NCBI GenBank assembly: GCA_038230275.1
Contig: JBBRNO010000075.1
Span: forward strand, 1-31,275
DNA length: 31,275 nt
Reading direction: 5' to 3'
Source: JANXXV01 sp038230275
Lineage (GTDB): Bacteria; Acidobacteriota; Terriglobia; Bryobacterales; Bryobacteraceae
Below the pieces are notes generated by a model, which was not told where the DNA came from, made no database searches, and worked only from the letters and a program-made list of their open reading frames with translations. Every line of letters begins with the position of its first letter. Within the stretch, counting starts at the first letter, position 1. Below are positions 7,611 to 15,209 of the stretch, in pieces. The position numbers were made by a program, and so were the translations under genes.

Positions 7611-7665
7611 TTTTGCACGAACAAAGCCAATCCCAGCCCCTCGGAATTGGCTTTGTTTCGCAAAA
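7611..7665. repeat. Inverted pair of the 23-bp repeat forming a hairpin
   Basis: Copy B (7643-7665) and an imperfect inverted copy C (7611-7633) face each other across a 9-nt loop, CAGCCCCTC. The shared core is AACAAAGCCAAT paired with ATTGGCTTTGTT, flanked by TTTTGC and GCAAAA. This looks like a REP- or MITE-type extragenic palindrome rather than a terminator. Confidence 0.75.
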
Positions 7666-7730
7666 CCGGCCCGCGTCGCTCGGCAATCCACACCGCGTAT
7701 GATGGTGGCAGGCTGTAAGAGGCCGCCACT

Positions 7731-8639
7731 ATGGGTGTAAGCGGACACCGCAAGTCCATCATTTTCTTCATCACGTTTTGCGTATGCCTGTGCATTCTGG
7801 CCATCACCCAAACCGTCGGCTGGATCGTGATCCTCGGCTGGCGTTCCATCACTCTGCTAATCCTGGGGATCCTGGTCTTTCTGGCAATTATTGCCGGATT
7901 GGTGCTGAATACAATCTTCCTCGTCCGGGAAATCCGCCGGAATGAACAGCACGACACATTCATCAACGCAGTAACGCACGAACTAAAAACTCCGGTCGCC
8001 TCCATCCGGTTGTATCTGGAAACCCTGCAGCGCAGGGAGATTGACGAAGCCAAACGCCAGGAGTTCTACGGCATCATGCTGGCCGACAACGACCGCCTTC
8101 TCAATACCATCGAACAGGTGCTGCGAGCTGGCCGGACCGGGCGATCCCATTTAAACCGCTCCCTCATCGATTTGAGCGAAATCGCTACCGAGTGCCTCAC
8201 TCTCGCCCGCACCCGCCATCACCTTCCACCAGAATCCATTCGCTGCACCGCGGTCCTGCCGGATGGCGAAAAGGCCACCGTGCTGGCCGATCTGGAAGAA
8301 CTGAAAGCCGCCCTGACCAACCTGCTGGACAACGCCATCAAGTACTCCGGCAACGAGGTGCGAGTGCTGGTAGAGGTAGTGAAAGTGGACGCCAAGCGCG
8401 TTGCCGTCCGGGTGAAAGATCAAGGAGTGGGAATTCCGAAGGACGAATTGAAACGAATATTCAAACGCTTTTACCGCATTCCCGGCTCGCTGGCCACCCG
8501 TGTGAAAGGCACCGGACTTGGGCTGTTCATCGTCCGCTCCATTGCCGAGAAACACGGCGGCCGCGCATTCGCCGAAAGTGAAGGTCCGGGCCACGGAAGC
8601 ACGTTCACCATCCAATTGCCGAGCGCCCCAACCAAATGA
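7731..8639 (+). CDS. Sensor histidine kinase
   Basis: 302 residues. Two transmembrane segments (about 10-37 and 39-63) are separated by almost no external loop, so there is no classical periplasmic sensor domain and the signal may be sensed within the membrane. The dimerisation/phosphoacceptor motif is VTHELKTPVASIR with His83. The ATPase part has the N box NLLDNAIKYS (197-206), G1 DQGVGIP (230-236), an F box around FKRFYR and G2 GTGLGLFIVRS (260-270). It starts at ATG 7731 behind AAGAGG. Its TGA overlaps the ATG of the response regulator by 4 nt, so the two form a coupled two-component pair. The stimulus is unknown. Confidence 0.95.
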   Translation: MGVSGHRKSIIFFITFCVCLCILAITQTVGWIVILGWRSITLLILGILVFLAIIAGLVLNTIFLVREIRRNEQHDTFINAVTHELKTPVASIRLYLETLQRREIDEAKRQEFYGIMLADNDRLLNTIEQVLRAGRTGRSHLNRSLIDLSEIATECLTLARTRHHLPPESIRCTAVLPDGEKATVLADLEELKAALTNLLDNAIKYSGNEVRVLVEVVKVDAKRVAVRVKDQGVGIPKDELKRIFKRFYRIPGSLATRVKGTGLGLFIVRSIAEKHGGRAFAESEGPGHGSTFTIQLPSAPTK

Positions 8640-9349
8640 GCACAATCCTGGTTGTGGAAGACGAGAAGCACCTGGCCGAAGGGCTGCGTTTCAATCTGGA
8701 AGCCGAAGGCTACAAGGTGGAAGTGGTGGACAACGGCGAGGACGCACTGCGGCTTCTTACCGCCAATCCGCCGCGCTTCGATGCCGTGGTCCTGGACGTC
8801 ATGTTGCCGGGTGTGGATGGGTTCCATGTTGTGAGGGAGCTGCGAAAAGTTGGGCAGTTCATTCCGGTACTGATGCTGACCGCGCGCGATCACGCCAACG
8901 ATGTTCTGCAGGGATTTGAAGCCGGCACCGACGACTATCTGCCCAAACCGTTCGAGCTGGCAATTCTGCTGGCTCGCCTGCGTGGCCTGCTGCGTCGAAA
9001 AGAATGGATGCGCCCTCGATCGGACGACGTCTATCAGTTCGCGGGCAAGACCATCAACTTCAATACGCTGGAACTGCGCGTGGGCGACCGTGTGTTGCCG
9101 CTCACTCTGATGGAAGCGAATTTGTTGCGTTACCTGATCCGGCATGAGGGCAAATCCGTGTCCCGAAAAGCGATGCTGGAAGAGGTGTGGGGCGTCCATG
9201 AAGACACCGACACGCGAGCCATCGACAACTTCATTGTCAGGCTGCGAAAATATATGGAGGTCGAACCGTCCCGCCCGCTGCATCTGGTCACAGTCCGGGG
9301 CGTCGGCTATCGATTTCTCGCGGAGCCAGAAAATGCGCCGGCATCTTAG
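8636..9349 (+). CDS. OmpR/PhoB-family response regulator
   Basis: 237 residues. The receiver domain (1-118) has the acidic pocket E8/D9, phosphoacceptor Asp54 (VVLDVMLPGVDG), the T82 switch residue (LMLTARD) and Lys104 (DYLPKPF). The C-terminal winged-helix domain carries LTLMEANLLRYLI, SRKAMLEEVWG and the recognition helix TRAIDNFIVRLRKYM, ending HLVTVRGVGYRF. It is coupled to the kinase by ATGA. The next gene starts inside its last codons, so the pair and the TIGR03790 protein may form one transcript. Confidence 0.95.
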   Translation: MSTILVVEDEKHLAEGLRFNLEAEGYKVEVVDNGEDALRLLTANPPRFDAVVLDVMLPGVDGFHVVRELRKVGQFIPVLMLTARDHANDVLQGFEAGTDDYLPKPFELAILLARLRGLLRRKEWMRPRSDDVYQFAGKTINFNTLELRVGDRVLPLTLMEANLLRYLIRHEGKSVSRKAMLEEVWGVHEDTDTRAIDNFIVRLRKYMEVEPSRPLHLVTVRGVGYRFLAEPENAPAS

Positions 9350-11810
9350 AATCGCTATTCCTCTCCTGCTCGCGGCAGCTACCGCGTGGGCCGATCCTCA
9401 CCCGCAAGCCGCCCGGGTCCTGATCCTGGTAAACGACGCGATGAAGCCCGAAGCGGGCACGGGTTCCACCGGGGCCAGCGTGTTCGTAGGCGAGTATTAC
9501 GCCGCCCAGCGAGGAATTCCCAAGGCCAACATTATCCACCTGAACACCAACACCGCTGAGGTCATCCCCTACCCCGACTACATTAGTCAGATCGAAAAAC
9601 CGCTGAAGGCATTCCTAGAAGCCAATAGCGGCGCAATGAAGCGGCAGGCACTCTACATTGTTCCCACCTATGGAATTCCGTTGAAGGCCACCATTACCGG
9701 AGACCAACTTCCCGCCTTGGATTCACTTCTCGCAGGAATGTATGCCACATCCCCTTTCGCCATTCGCATAGCCAATCCGTACGCGGCGCCGCAGGGCAGC
9801 AGGCCGGCAAAGTTCGCTGCCTGGTCTGATCAACGCGATGCAATCGGCATTTGGAAGATGTTCCTCGTCTCCAGGTTGGATGGGCCGGGCGCAATGATCG
9901 CCAAGGGCCTGGTAGACAAGGCGATCTCAGCGGAGAGCCAACTTACGCTCACCAGCGGCAAAGGCTACTTCGATTACCAGGGTACGCGTGGACCGTCGGA
10001 GTGGCAGTACGCGATTGATGAGGAGATCCGCAACGCTTCCGCGCTCAGCAAGAGCAAGGGCTTCCCGACCGTTCTGAACACGCAGCGGGAAGCGCTCTGC
10101 GGATTGATGATTCATCCGGCGGCGGTTTATTACTATGACGCGGCCGCCAAGAATGTCTACGTGAATGCGCAGGGGACCGATGCGGCCGTCTCGTTCTCGG
10201 TTAAGGCGCTGCAGGAAGGCGACGTGACGGTCAAGCTGAAGAACGAGAACGTGAACAACTTCGGAAATTTCGTCTACGTCACCCTAGGCACGGCGGATCC
10301 AAAAACCTACATCAAGCTGACGTATCCCTTTCTGCCCTTCATTGGATTCAACGCGGCCGACAAGATTTCGCTGGAAAAGTTTGTCAATGGAACAAGCGTT
10401 GCCAAGGCGGAAATTCCAGTAAGCGGCTCCATGACTGAGGCTCTCAATTCCGTAACGGAACTGAAGGTCAGCTTCCGCAGCGGCACACTCTCCGTATCCC
10501 GCAACGGGACCGTGCTGTTGCAGGGCACGGACACAAGCGGGGCAGCCATCGACGTCACCAAAATCTCGCTGACCGCGCGCTGCTGGAACTACCGCCTGAA
10601 CGGCTTCTCGGTCACGGATAAGGCAGGAACATCGCTCTGGAACGACACCTTCACCGCCGACACCACGAAGAACTACATCTGGGACATGCCGCCGGCGGCA
10701 GGCTTGGATGCGCTTTGGGCATGGGGTTGGTATGGATTGGCAACTGATGCCTACCGCTTCGTGAACGGAGCAGTGGGCGCGCAATTGACCTCATTCACGG
10801 CGCTCACCATCCGTACGCCGGTCGATCCGAATCCGTTGCTGGCGAGTGTGGAGACGAAGCGCTGGGGAGGCAATTGGGTTCCCCGCATGCTCGAAGAGGG
10901 CGTCACCGCCACCTGGGGAGCGGTCACCGAACCGTTCGCGAATTTCTATGCACCCGGCGGCAACGTCTTCGATCATTTGTGGAGCGGCTACAATTTCGCC
11001 GAGAGCTTCTACATCGCTCAGAACACGCTGAACTGGGTGATGACCGCCGTGGGTGATCCACTCTACGCGCCGAAGATTTTCCAGCAAGCGGCCGGGCCGG
11101 GAAGAGTGCTCAACTTCGTGGTCAACGGAGCCAGTGGACAACTTGGCGCCATCGCGCCGGGACAAATTGTCGCGCTCTTTGGCGAAGGCCTGGGCCCGGC
11201 CGCGCTGGCAGGCGCCGGACTGAATGCGGAGGGCACGGTGGCCACCGGCATTGAAGGGACGCGTGTCTTATTCGACGAAATCCCCGCCCCGCTGGTCTAT
11301 GCTTCAGCGAAACAGACAGCCGCCATTGTGCCTTATGAAGTAGCGCAGCAAGGCTCCACGGCGGTAACGTTTGAAACGGATGGCATCCGCTCTAATCCAC
11401 TGGTAGTCAATATCACGCGGGCAGCCCCGGGAATCTTCACACAGAATTCCACGGGCGCAGGCCTCGGCGCAATCCTGAATCAGGACAATGCGCTGAACTC
11501 CAGTGCACGCCCGGCGGCCAAGGGATCCATCGTAGTGGTGTATGCAACGGGCGAGGGACAGACGAATCCAGAGGGATCGAACGGCCGGATTGCGGCGGCA
11601 ATTTATCCGAAACCAACGCTGCCGGTGACCGTACAGGTGGGCGGTGTCGACGCGGAAGTACTCTACGCAGGCGCAGCTCCGGGCCAGGTGGCGGGGTTGC
11701 TGCAAGTGAATGTTCGTGTGCCGCAAAGCGTAGCTTCCGGGCTGATCCCGATCATAGTGAGCGTAGGCGGAGCACCCAGCCAACCCGGCGTGGTGCTGGC
11801 CGTCCGTTAG
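9333..11810 (+). CDS. Exported TIGR03790-family protein with TIGR03437 (Solibacter C-terminal) domain
   Basis: 825 residues from ATG 9333, which has GGAG 7 nt upstream. A longer in-frame reading from 9144 would lie entirely within the response regulator. The signal peptide is MRRHLRIAIPLLLAAATAWA before DPHPQAARV. Residues about 25-260 and 450-580 match the two ends of the TIGR03790 family (VLILVND... and YNFAESFYIAQNTLNWVMTA...GDPLYAPK). Between them, about 262-450, lies a beta-rich insert resembling a jelly-roll or LamG-like module. Residues about 588-825 are the TIGR03437 domain (VNGASGQLGAIAPGQIVALF, VVYATGEGQTNP, GLLQVNVRVP). TIGR03790 is of unknown function; I recall it described as occurring in genomes with exosortase. 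No PEP-CTERM anchor is visible here. A cell-surface role is inferred. Confidence 0.85.
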   Translation: MRRHLRIAIPLLLAAATAWADPHPQAARVLILVNDAMKPEAGTGSTGASVFVGEYYAAQRGIPKANIIHLNTNTAEVIPYPDYISQIEKPLKAFLEANSGAMKRQALYIVPTYGIPLKATITGDQLPALDSLLAGMYATSPFAIRIANPYAAPQGSRPAKFAAWSDQRDAIGIWKMFLVSRLDGPGAMIAKGLVDKAISAESQLTLTSGKGYFDYQGTRGPSEWQYAIDEEIRNASALSKSKGFPTVLNTQREALCGLMIHPAAVYYYDAAAKNVYVNAQGTDAAVSFSVKALQEGDVTVKLKNENVNNFGNFVYVTLGTADPKTYIKLTYPFLPFIGFNAADKISLEKFVNGTSVAKAEIPVSGSMTEALNSVTELKVSFRSGTLSVSRNGTVLLQGTDTSGAAIDVTKISLTARCWNYRLNGFSVTDKAGTSLWNDTFTADTTKNYIWDMPPAAGLDALWAWGWYGLATDAYRFVNGAVGAQLTSFTALTIRTPVDPNPLLASVETKRWGGNWVPRMLEEGVTATWGAVTEPFANFYAPGGNVFDHLWSGYNFAESFYIAQNTLNWVMTAVGDPLYAPKIFQQAAGPGRVLNFVVNGASGQLGAIAPGQIVALFGEGLGPAALAGAGLNAEGTVATGIEGTRVLFDEIPAPLVYASAKQTAAIVPYEVAQQGSTAVTFETDGIRSNPLVVNITRAAPGIFTQNSTGAGLGAILNQDNALNSSARPAAKGSIVVVYATGEGQTNPEGSNGRIAAAIYPKPTLPVTVQVGGVDAEVLYAGAAPGQVAGLLQVNVRVPQSVASGLIPIIVSVGGAPSQPGVVLAVR

Positions 11811-11856
11811 AAGGGACTACACTAAGTTGTTCGCGAATTACTCTGCACTGAGGAGC

Positions 11857-13209
11857 ATGTCAAGGGTGGCTGCAAAATCTGGAATCATCGCATTTTTCCT
11901 GCTGACGGTGTCTGCCTTCGCCGCTGACTATCGTGCCGGCGCAGCACGGGTGGACATTACGCCCAAGCAGCCGATCTGGATGTCGGGCTATGCCAGCCGC
12001 AACCATCCATCCGATGGAGTAATTTCGCCGCTCTTCGCCAAGGCCCTGGCCATTGAAGACCGCAAGAAATCCCGCGTGGTGATTGTGACCACCGATCTGG
12101 TGGGCCTGCCCCGAGCCATCTCAGACGTGGTGGCGGCGCGCGTACTGAAGCAATACGGATTGGCGCGCGCCGATCTGGTATTGAATTCATCGCACACGCA
12201 CACCGGCCCCATCGTCCGGCCGAATCTGATCGCCATGTTCAACCTGCAGGAAGAGGATGACCGCGTATTGCGCGAGTATGCACAGCAATTGACCGATGAC
12301 CTGGTGACGGTGGTGGGCGCCGCGATTGCGAACCTTTCGCCCGCGAACGTCCTCTACGGCGAAGGCGAGGCCGGTTTTGCCATCAATCGCCGCCAGCCCA
12401 CCGCAAACGGAATTAAGATCGGGCTCAACCCCACCGGCCCGGTGGACCACAAAGTGCCGGTGTTCAAAATCACCACACCGGACGGAGTGTTGCGTGCCGT
12501 GCTGTTCGGCTATGCCTGCCACAACACCACGCTGACCGGTGAGTTCTACAAGCTGAGTGCCGACTACGCGGGCTTCGCGCAAGCGGAGGTAGAGGACGCG
12601 CACCCCGGTGTGACCGCGCTGTTCTTCATGCTGTGCGGCGGCGACCAGAATCCGAATCCGCGTAGCTCGCTCGAATTCGCGCATCAGCATGGACGGGAGT
12701 TAGGGAGCGCCGTCAACCGCGTGATGGACGGGCATTTGATGTCCGTACAAGGTCCCATTCGGACTGCGTTCGTCACCACCAATCTCCCATTCGCGCCGCA
12801 CACCCGCGATAAGTTTGAAGCCCTGAAGAACGATCCCGTTCTCGCAAAGCGCAAAACCGCCGAAGCAATGTTGCGCGCCTATGATGACGGACGCCCGGTG
12901 CGCAGCATCGCGTATCCGGTGCAGGCAATTCGTTTTGGAAGCGCGGTGGCGATTCTTGCATTGGGAGGCGAAGTGGTGATCGATTACGATCTTCGCGCCC
13001 AACGGGAATATCCGAAACATAAGCTGGTGGTAGCCGGATATTCCAATGAAGTGATGTGCTACATCCCTTCGAAGCGTGTGTTGGCGGAAGGTGGATACGA
13101 AGCGGTGGATAGCATGGTCTATTATGGTCAGCCCGGGCCGTTTACGGCGGATGTAGAGGAGCTCATCTTCGATGCGATTCATCGCGTAATGAAGCGAGTT
13201 GGATTATGA
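11857..13209 (+). CDS. Exported neutral/alkaline ceramidase-fold (N-terminal domain) protein
   Basis: 450 residues from ATG 11857. A GTG at 11866 has better spacing from AGGAG (11851-11855), and a TTG reading from 11827 exists; the conserved part is the same in all. A signal peptide (GIIAFFLLTVSAFA) precedes ADYRAGAARVDITPKQPIW. Family features are SSHTHTGP (111-118) and ACHNTTL (220-226), whose histidines fit the zinc ligands of neutral ceramidase, and GGDQNPN (261-267). In true ceramidases the last motif is GDVSPN with the nucleophilic serine; here the serine position is Asn265, and the C-terminal domain of classical ceramidases is absent. Ceramide cleavage is therefore doubtful, and this may be another amide or ester hydrolase of the same fold. 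The TGA overlaps the RidA gene start by 4 nt. Confidence 0.82.
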   Translation: MSRVAAKSGIIAFFLLTVSAFAADYRAGAARVDITPKQPIWMSGYASRNHPSDGVISPLFAKALAIEDRKKSRVVIVTTDLVGLPRAISDVVAARVLKQYGLARADLVLNSSHTHTGPIVRPNLIAMFNLQEEDDRVLREYAQQLTDDLVTVVGAAIANLSPANVLYGEGEAGFAINRRQPTANGIKIGLNPTGPVDHKVPVFKITTPDGVLRAVLFGYACHNTTLTGEFYKLSADYAGFAQAEVEDAHPGVTALFFMLCGGDQNPNPRSSLEFAHQHGRELGSAVNRVMDGHLMSVQGPIRTAFVTTNLPFAPHTRDKFEALKNDPVLAKRKTAEAMLRAYDDGRPVRSIAYPVQAIRFGSAVAILALGGEVVIDYDLRAQREYPKHKLVVAGYSNEVMCYIPSKRVLAEGGYEAVDSMVYYGQPGPFTADVEELIFDAIHRVMKRVGL

Positions 13210-13589
13210 GGCAGAACATATCCTCAGGGGCAATTTGGGAGCCGATTGTCGGCTATAGCCGTGCGGTGCGGGTTGGCAATTCCATTCACGTTGCCGGCAC
13301 CACGGCGACGGATGAAACAGGCAAGGTGGTGGGCGCGGGAGACGCCTATGCCCAGGCGCGGCAGGCCCTTCGGAATATTGAGGCTGCGCTGAAGCAAGCC
13401 GGCGCGGAGATGCGGCACGTGGTGCGGACGCGCATGTTCGTCACTGATATCAGCCGCTGGGAAGAAATAGGCCGCGCGCATGGGGAATTCTTCCGCGACA
13501 TCCGGCCGGCGGCAAGCATGCTGCAAGTCGTAGCGCTGATCGACCCCGAAATGTTGGTCGAAATAGAAGCGGACGCAATTATGGATTGA
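13206..13589 (+). CDS. RidA/YjgF/YER057c/UK114-family protein
   Basis: 127 residues, the standard length. It begins MRQNISSGAIWEPIVGYSRA and carries VGNSIHVAGTTATDE, QARQALRNIEAALKQAGA and the family end motif RPAASMLQVVALIDPEMLVE, which includes the arginine that binds substrate carboxylates in RidA enamine/imine deaminases. It overlaps the upstream ceramidase-fold gene by ATGA, so the two are made together. The subgroup with this ending is not the canonical RidA clade, so the reaction is open. Its stop lies 2 nt from the stop of the convergent hydrolase gene. Confidence 0.9.
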   Translation: MRQNISSGAIWEPIVGYSRAVRVGNSIHVAGTTATDETGKVVGAGDAYAQARQALRNIEAALKQAGAEMRHVVRTRMFVTDISRWEEIGRAHGEFFRDIRPAASMLQVVALIDPEMLVEIEADAIMD

Positions 13590-13591
13590 AG

Positions 13592-14530
13592 CTAGGACAG
13601 ATGGAATTCCTGTCCAATACCGTGCACCACAATTCGTTTCGATTCCCCGCCCGCCGCATTCCGCAATCGCTCTAACGGTTCCGCCACCGGCTCGCGGCTC
13701 AGCAGAAAGGTGGAATGGTGAACCGGAAGCACATGTTCCGCCCGAGCTTCCTGCGTCATCCGCCAGGCCTGTTCCGGGTTGCAATGGTAGTGAATCCAGG
13801 GATTGTAGGCGCCAATGGGCATGATGGCCAGATCCACCGATGCTGAATCGGCCACGCCCCGCAGCTTATCGGTATTGGCGGTATCACCGGCAAACAGCAC
13901 CCGGTAGCGGCCCACTTGCAACAGGTATCCGTTATAACCGCGAAACGTATCGGTGCGCACGCGCGCTCCCCAATGATTCACTTCCAATCCACGAATTGTG
14001 GCCGGTCCCACTTGCCGCGCCTCACCCCACTTCAACTCCGAGACTGTCTTGTACTTTGCCACACGCAGCAGATCGCTGGTTTGCGAGGCGGTCACAACGT
14101 CCACGTGTTTCGATTCCAAGCGCCGCAAGGAGGGAAGATCGAAATGATCCATGTGCGCGTGCGACAGCAGGATCAGATCCACTTCAGGCAGGGCGGGAAT
14201 TTCCAGTGCAGGCGCCACCAGCCGCTTCACGCCCAGCGTGGTCAAGCCGAGATTAATTCCGGCGCGATCGCTAAACACAGGGTCGGTGATGATGGTGAAT
14301 CCATCCATCTTCAGCAGAGTGGTGCTGTGTCCAAGCCACGCCACATGCAGACCTTGATCGGGCCAGTGCTTCACATCCGGCACCAACGGCGCGGGCGCGA
14401 TATCGCGCTTCCGTTCCGCCGCGTATTGATTCCAGAAACCCGGAGCAGCACGATACAGCAGCGCGCCCGCGGTGGCCATACCCGCCGTTCCAGCCCCCAG
14501 AATCGTTCGCCGTTTCCAGTCGCTCACCAT
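13592..14530 (-). CDS. Tat-exported metallo-beta-lactamase-fold hydrolase (NAPE-PLD / UlaG-like)
   Basis: 312 residues from ATG 14530, chosen because GAGGAG lies 8 nt upstream; a longer in-frame reading to 14551 lacks this. The N-terminus WKRRTILGAGTAGMATAGAL looks like a twin-arginine signal. Metal ligands are HAHMDH (124-129), His186 (NHWGA), Asp216 (FAGDTANT) and a His at 271/272 (LPVHHS). LGHSTTLLKMDGFTIITDPV and MPIGAYNPW are typical of the branch containing N-acyl-phosphatidylethanolamine phospholipase D and UlaG lactonase. The substrate is unproven. It overlaps the stop of the molybdopterin enzyme gene by 7 nt (ATGGTGA), so it is translated with it. Confidence 0.88.
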   Translation of the reverse strand: MVSDWKRRTILGAGTAGMATAGALLYRAAPGFWNQYAAERKRDIAPAPLVPDVKHWPDQGLHVAWLGHSTTLLKMDGFTIITDPVFSDRAGINLGLTTLGVKRLVAPALEIPALPEVDLILLSHAHMDHFDLPSLRRLESKHVDVVTASQTSDLLRVAKYKTVSELKWGEARQVGPATIRGLEVNHWGARVRTDTFRGYNGYLLQVGRYRVLFAGDTANTDKLRGVADSASVDLAIMPIGAYNPWIHYHCNPEQAWRMTQEARAEHVLPVHHSTFLLSREPVAEPLERLRNAAGGESKRIVVHGIGQEFHLS

Positions 14531-15180
14531 CCGAAACGCTCCTCTTTCCACGGATCGCCGTTCATGTGATAACCGTTCCGCTCCCAGAAACCGGGCCGGT
14601 CTTCTTTGGTGAATTCAATACCGGATATCCACTTCGCACTCTTCCAAGCGTACAGCCGGGGGACAATCCCGCGCGCCGGTCCGCCGTGCTCGACACTGAT
14701 CGGTTCGCCATCGTGGGTCAGTGCGATCAGCGCGTCCTCCGCCAGGAACTCACTCACGGGAAGGTTCGTCGTCCAGCCAAAATCATAGCCATGCGCGACC
14801 ACGAAATTCGCCTCCGGCAACAGACCGCCCGCCCGCTCCACAAGCTCATGCGTGGAGACGCCTTCCCAAACGTTGCCCAGCCGCGACCATCGGGTGACGC
14901 AATGAAAATCGGAAAACACTTTCACCCGAGGCAGCTTTTGAAACTCTTCCCAATTCCATTCCACGGGATGCGCGACTAGTCCATCAACGCGGAATCGCCA
15001 TTTCTCGAGATCAATACTGGGTGATCCACCGGCATCCAGAACGGGCCATTTTCGGGTTCGCGATTGCCCTGGAGGAATTCGCTGTACCCGATGCGTATCG
15101 GGACTGACAATGATCCCGGCCGGCACGTCGCCAGGGGTAAGGATCGGGTCACGCTGGAGTTTGGGATCGGCTTCGAACAC
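14524..15180 (-). CDS. Sulfite oxidase-like molybdopterin-dependent oxidoreductase
   Basis: 218 residues from GTG 15180. This start has AGGGAG 9 nt upstream and lies 30 nt after the stop of the previous gene, whereas a longer reading to 15309 would overlap that gene. It begins MFEADPKLQRDP and has RIPPGQSRTRKWPVLDAGG (34-52), the presumed molybdenum ligand Cys94 (FSDFHCVTRWSRLGNVWEG) and HGGPARGIVPRLYAWKSAKW (165-184), all hallmarks of the short cytoplasmic sulfite oxidase-like group. There is no signal peptide and no haem or dimerisation domain. Electron partner and substrate are unknown. The fused flavin/4Fe-4S membrane protein just upstream is a plausible partner by position. Confidence 0.87.
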   Translation of the reverse strand: MFEADPKLQRDPILTPGDVPAGIIVSPDTHRVQRIPPGQSRTRKWPVLDAGGSPSIDLEKWRFRVDGLVAHPVEWNWEEFQKLPRVKVFSDFHCVTRWSRLGNVWEGVSTHELVERAGGLLPEANFVVAHGYDFGWTTNLPVSEFLAEDALIALTHDGEPISVEHGGPARGIVPRLYAWKSAKWISGIEFTKEDRPGFWERNGYHMNGDPWKEERFGW

Positions 15181-15209
15181 TAGACAATACTCCCTAGCAA
15201 TGAGATGCG

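Larger units (their letters stand above)
7311..7730. other. Non-coding region between the NO operon and the histidine kinase gene
   Basis: About 420 bp without a convincing gene. The half next to the haemoglobin promoter (7326-7440) shows nothing I can name. The other half holds the interspersed repeats at 7497-7519 and 7611-7665. AAGAGG at about 7717-7722 is a good ribosome-binding site for the kinase start at 7731. Confidence 0.7.

Noticed and set aside
7440..8053. Minus-strand frames across the repeat region
   Set aside because: They run through the repeats and opposite the start of the histidine kinase, with no start signal or domain.
9144..9332. N-terminal extension of the TIGR03790 protein
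   Set aside because: It overlaps the response regulator in another frame; the ATG at 9333 has a Shine-Dalgarno site and is followed by a signal peptide.
11827..11856. TTG start for the ceramidase-fold protein
   Set aside because: It adds ten residues ahead of the signal peptide and has no ribosome-binding site.
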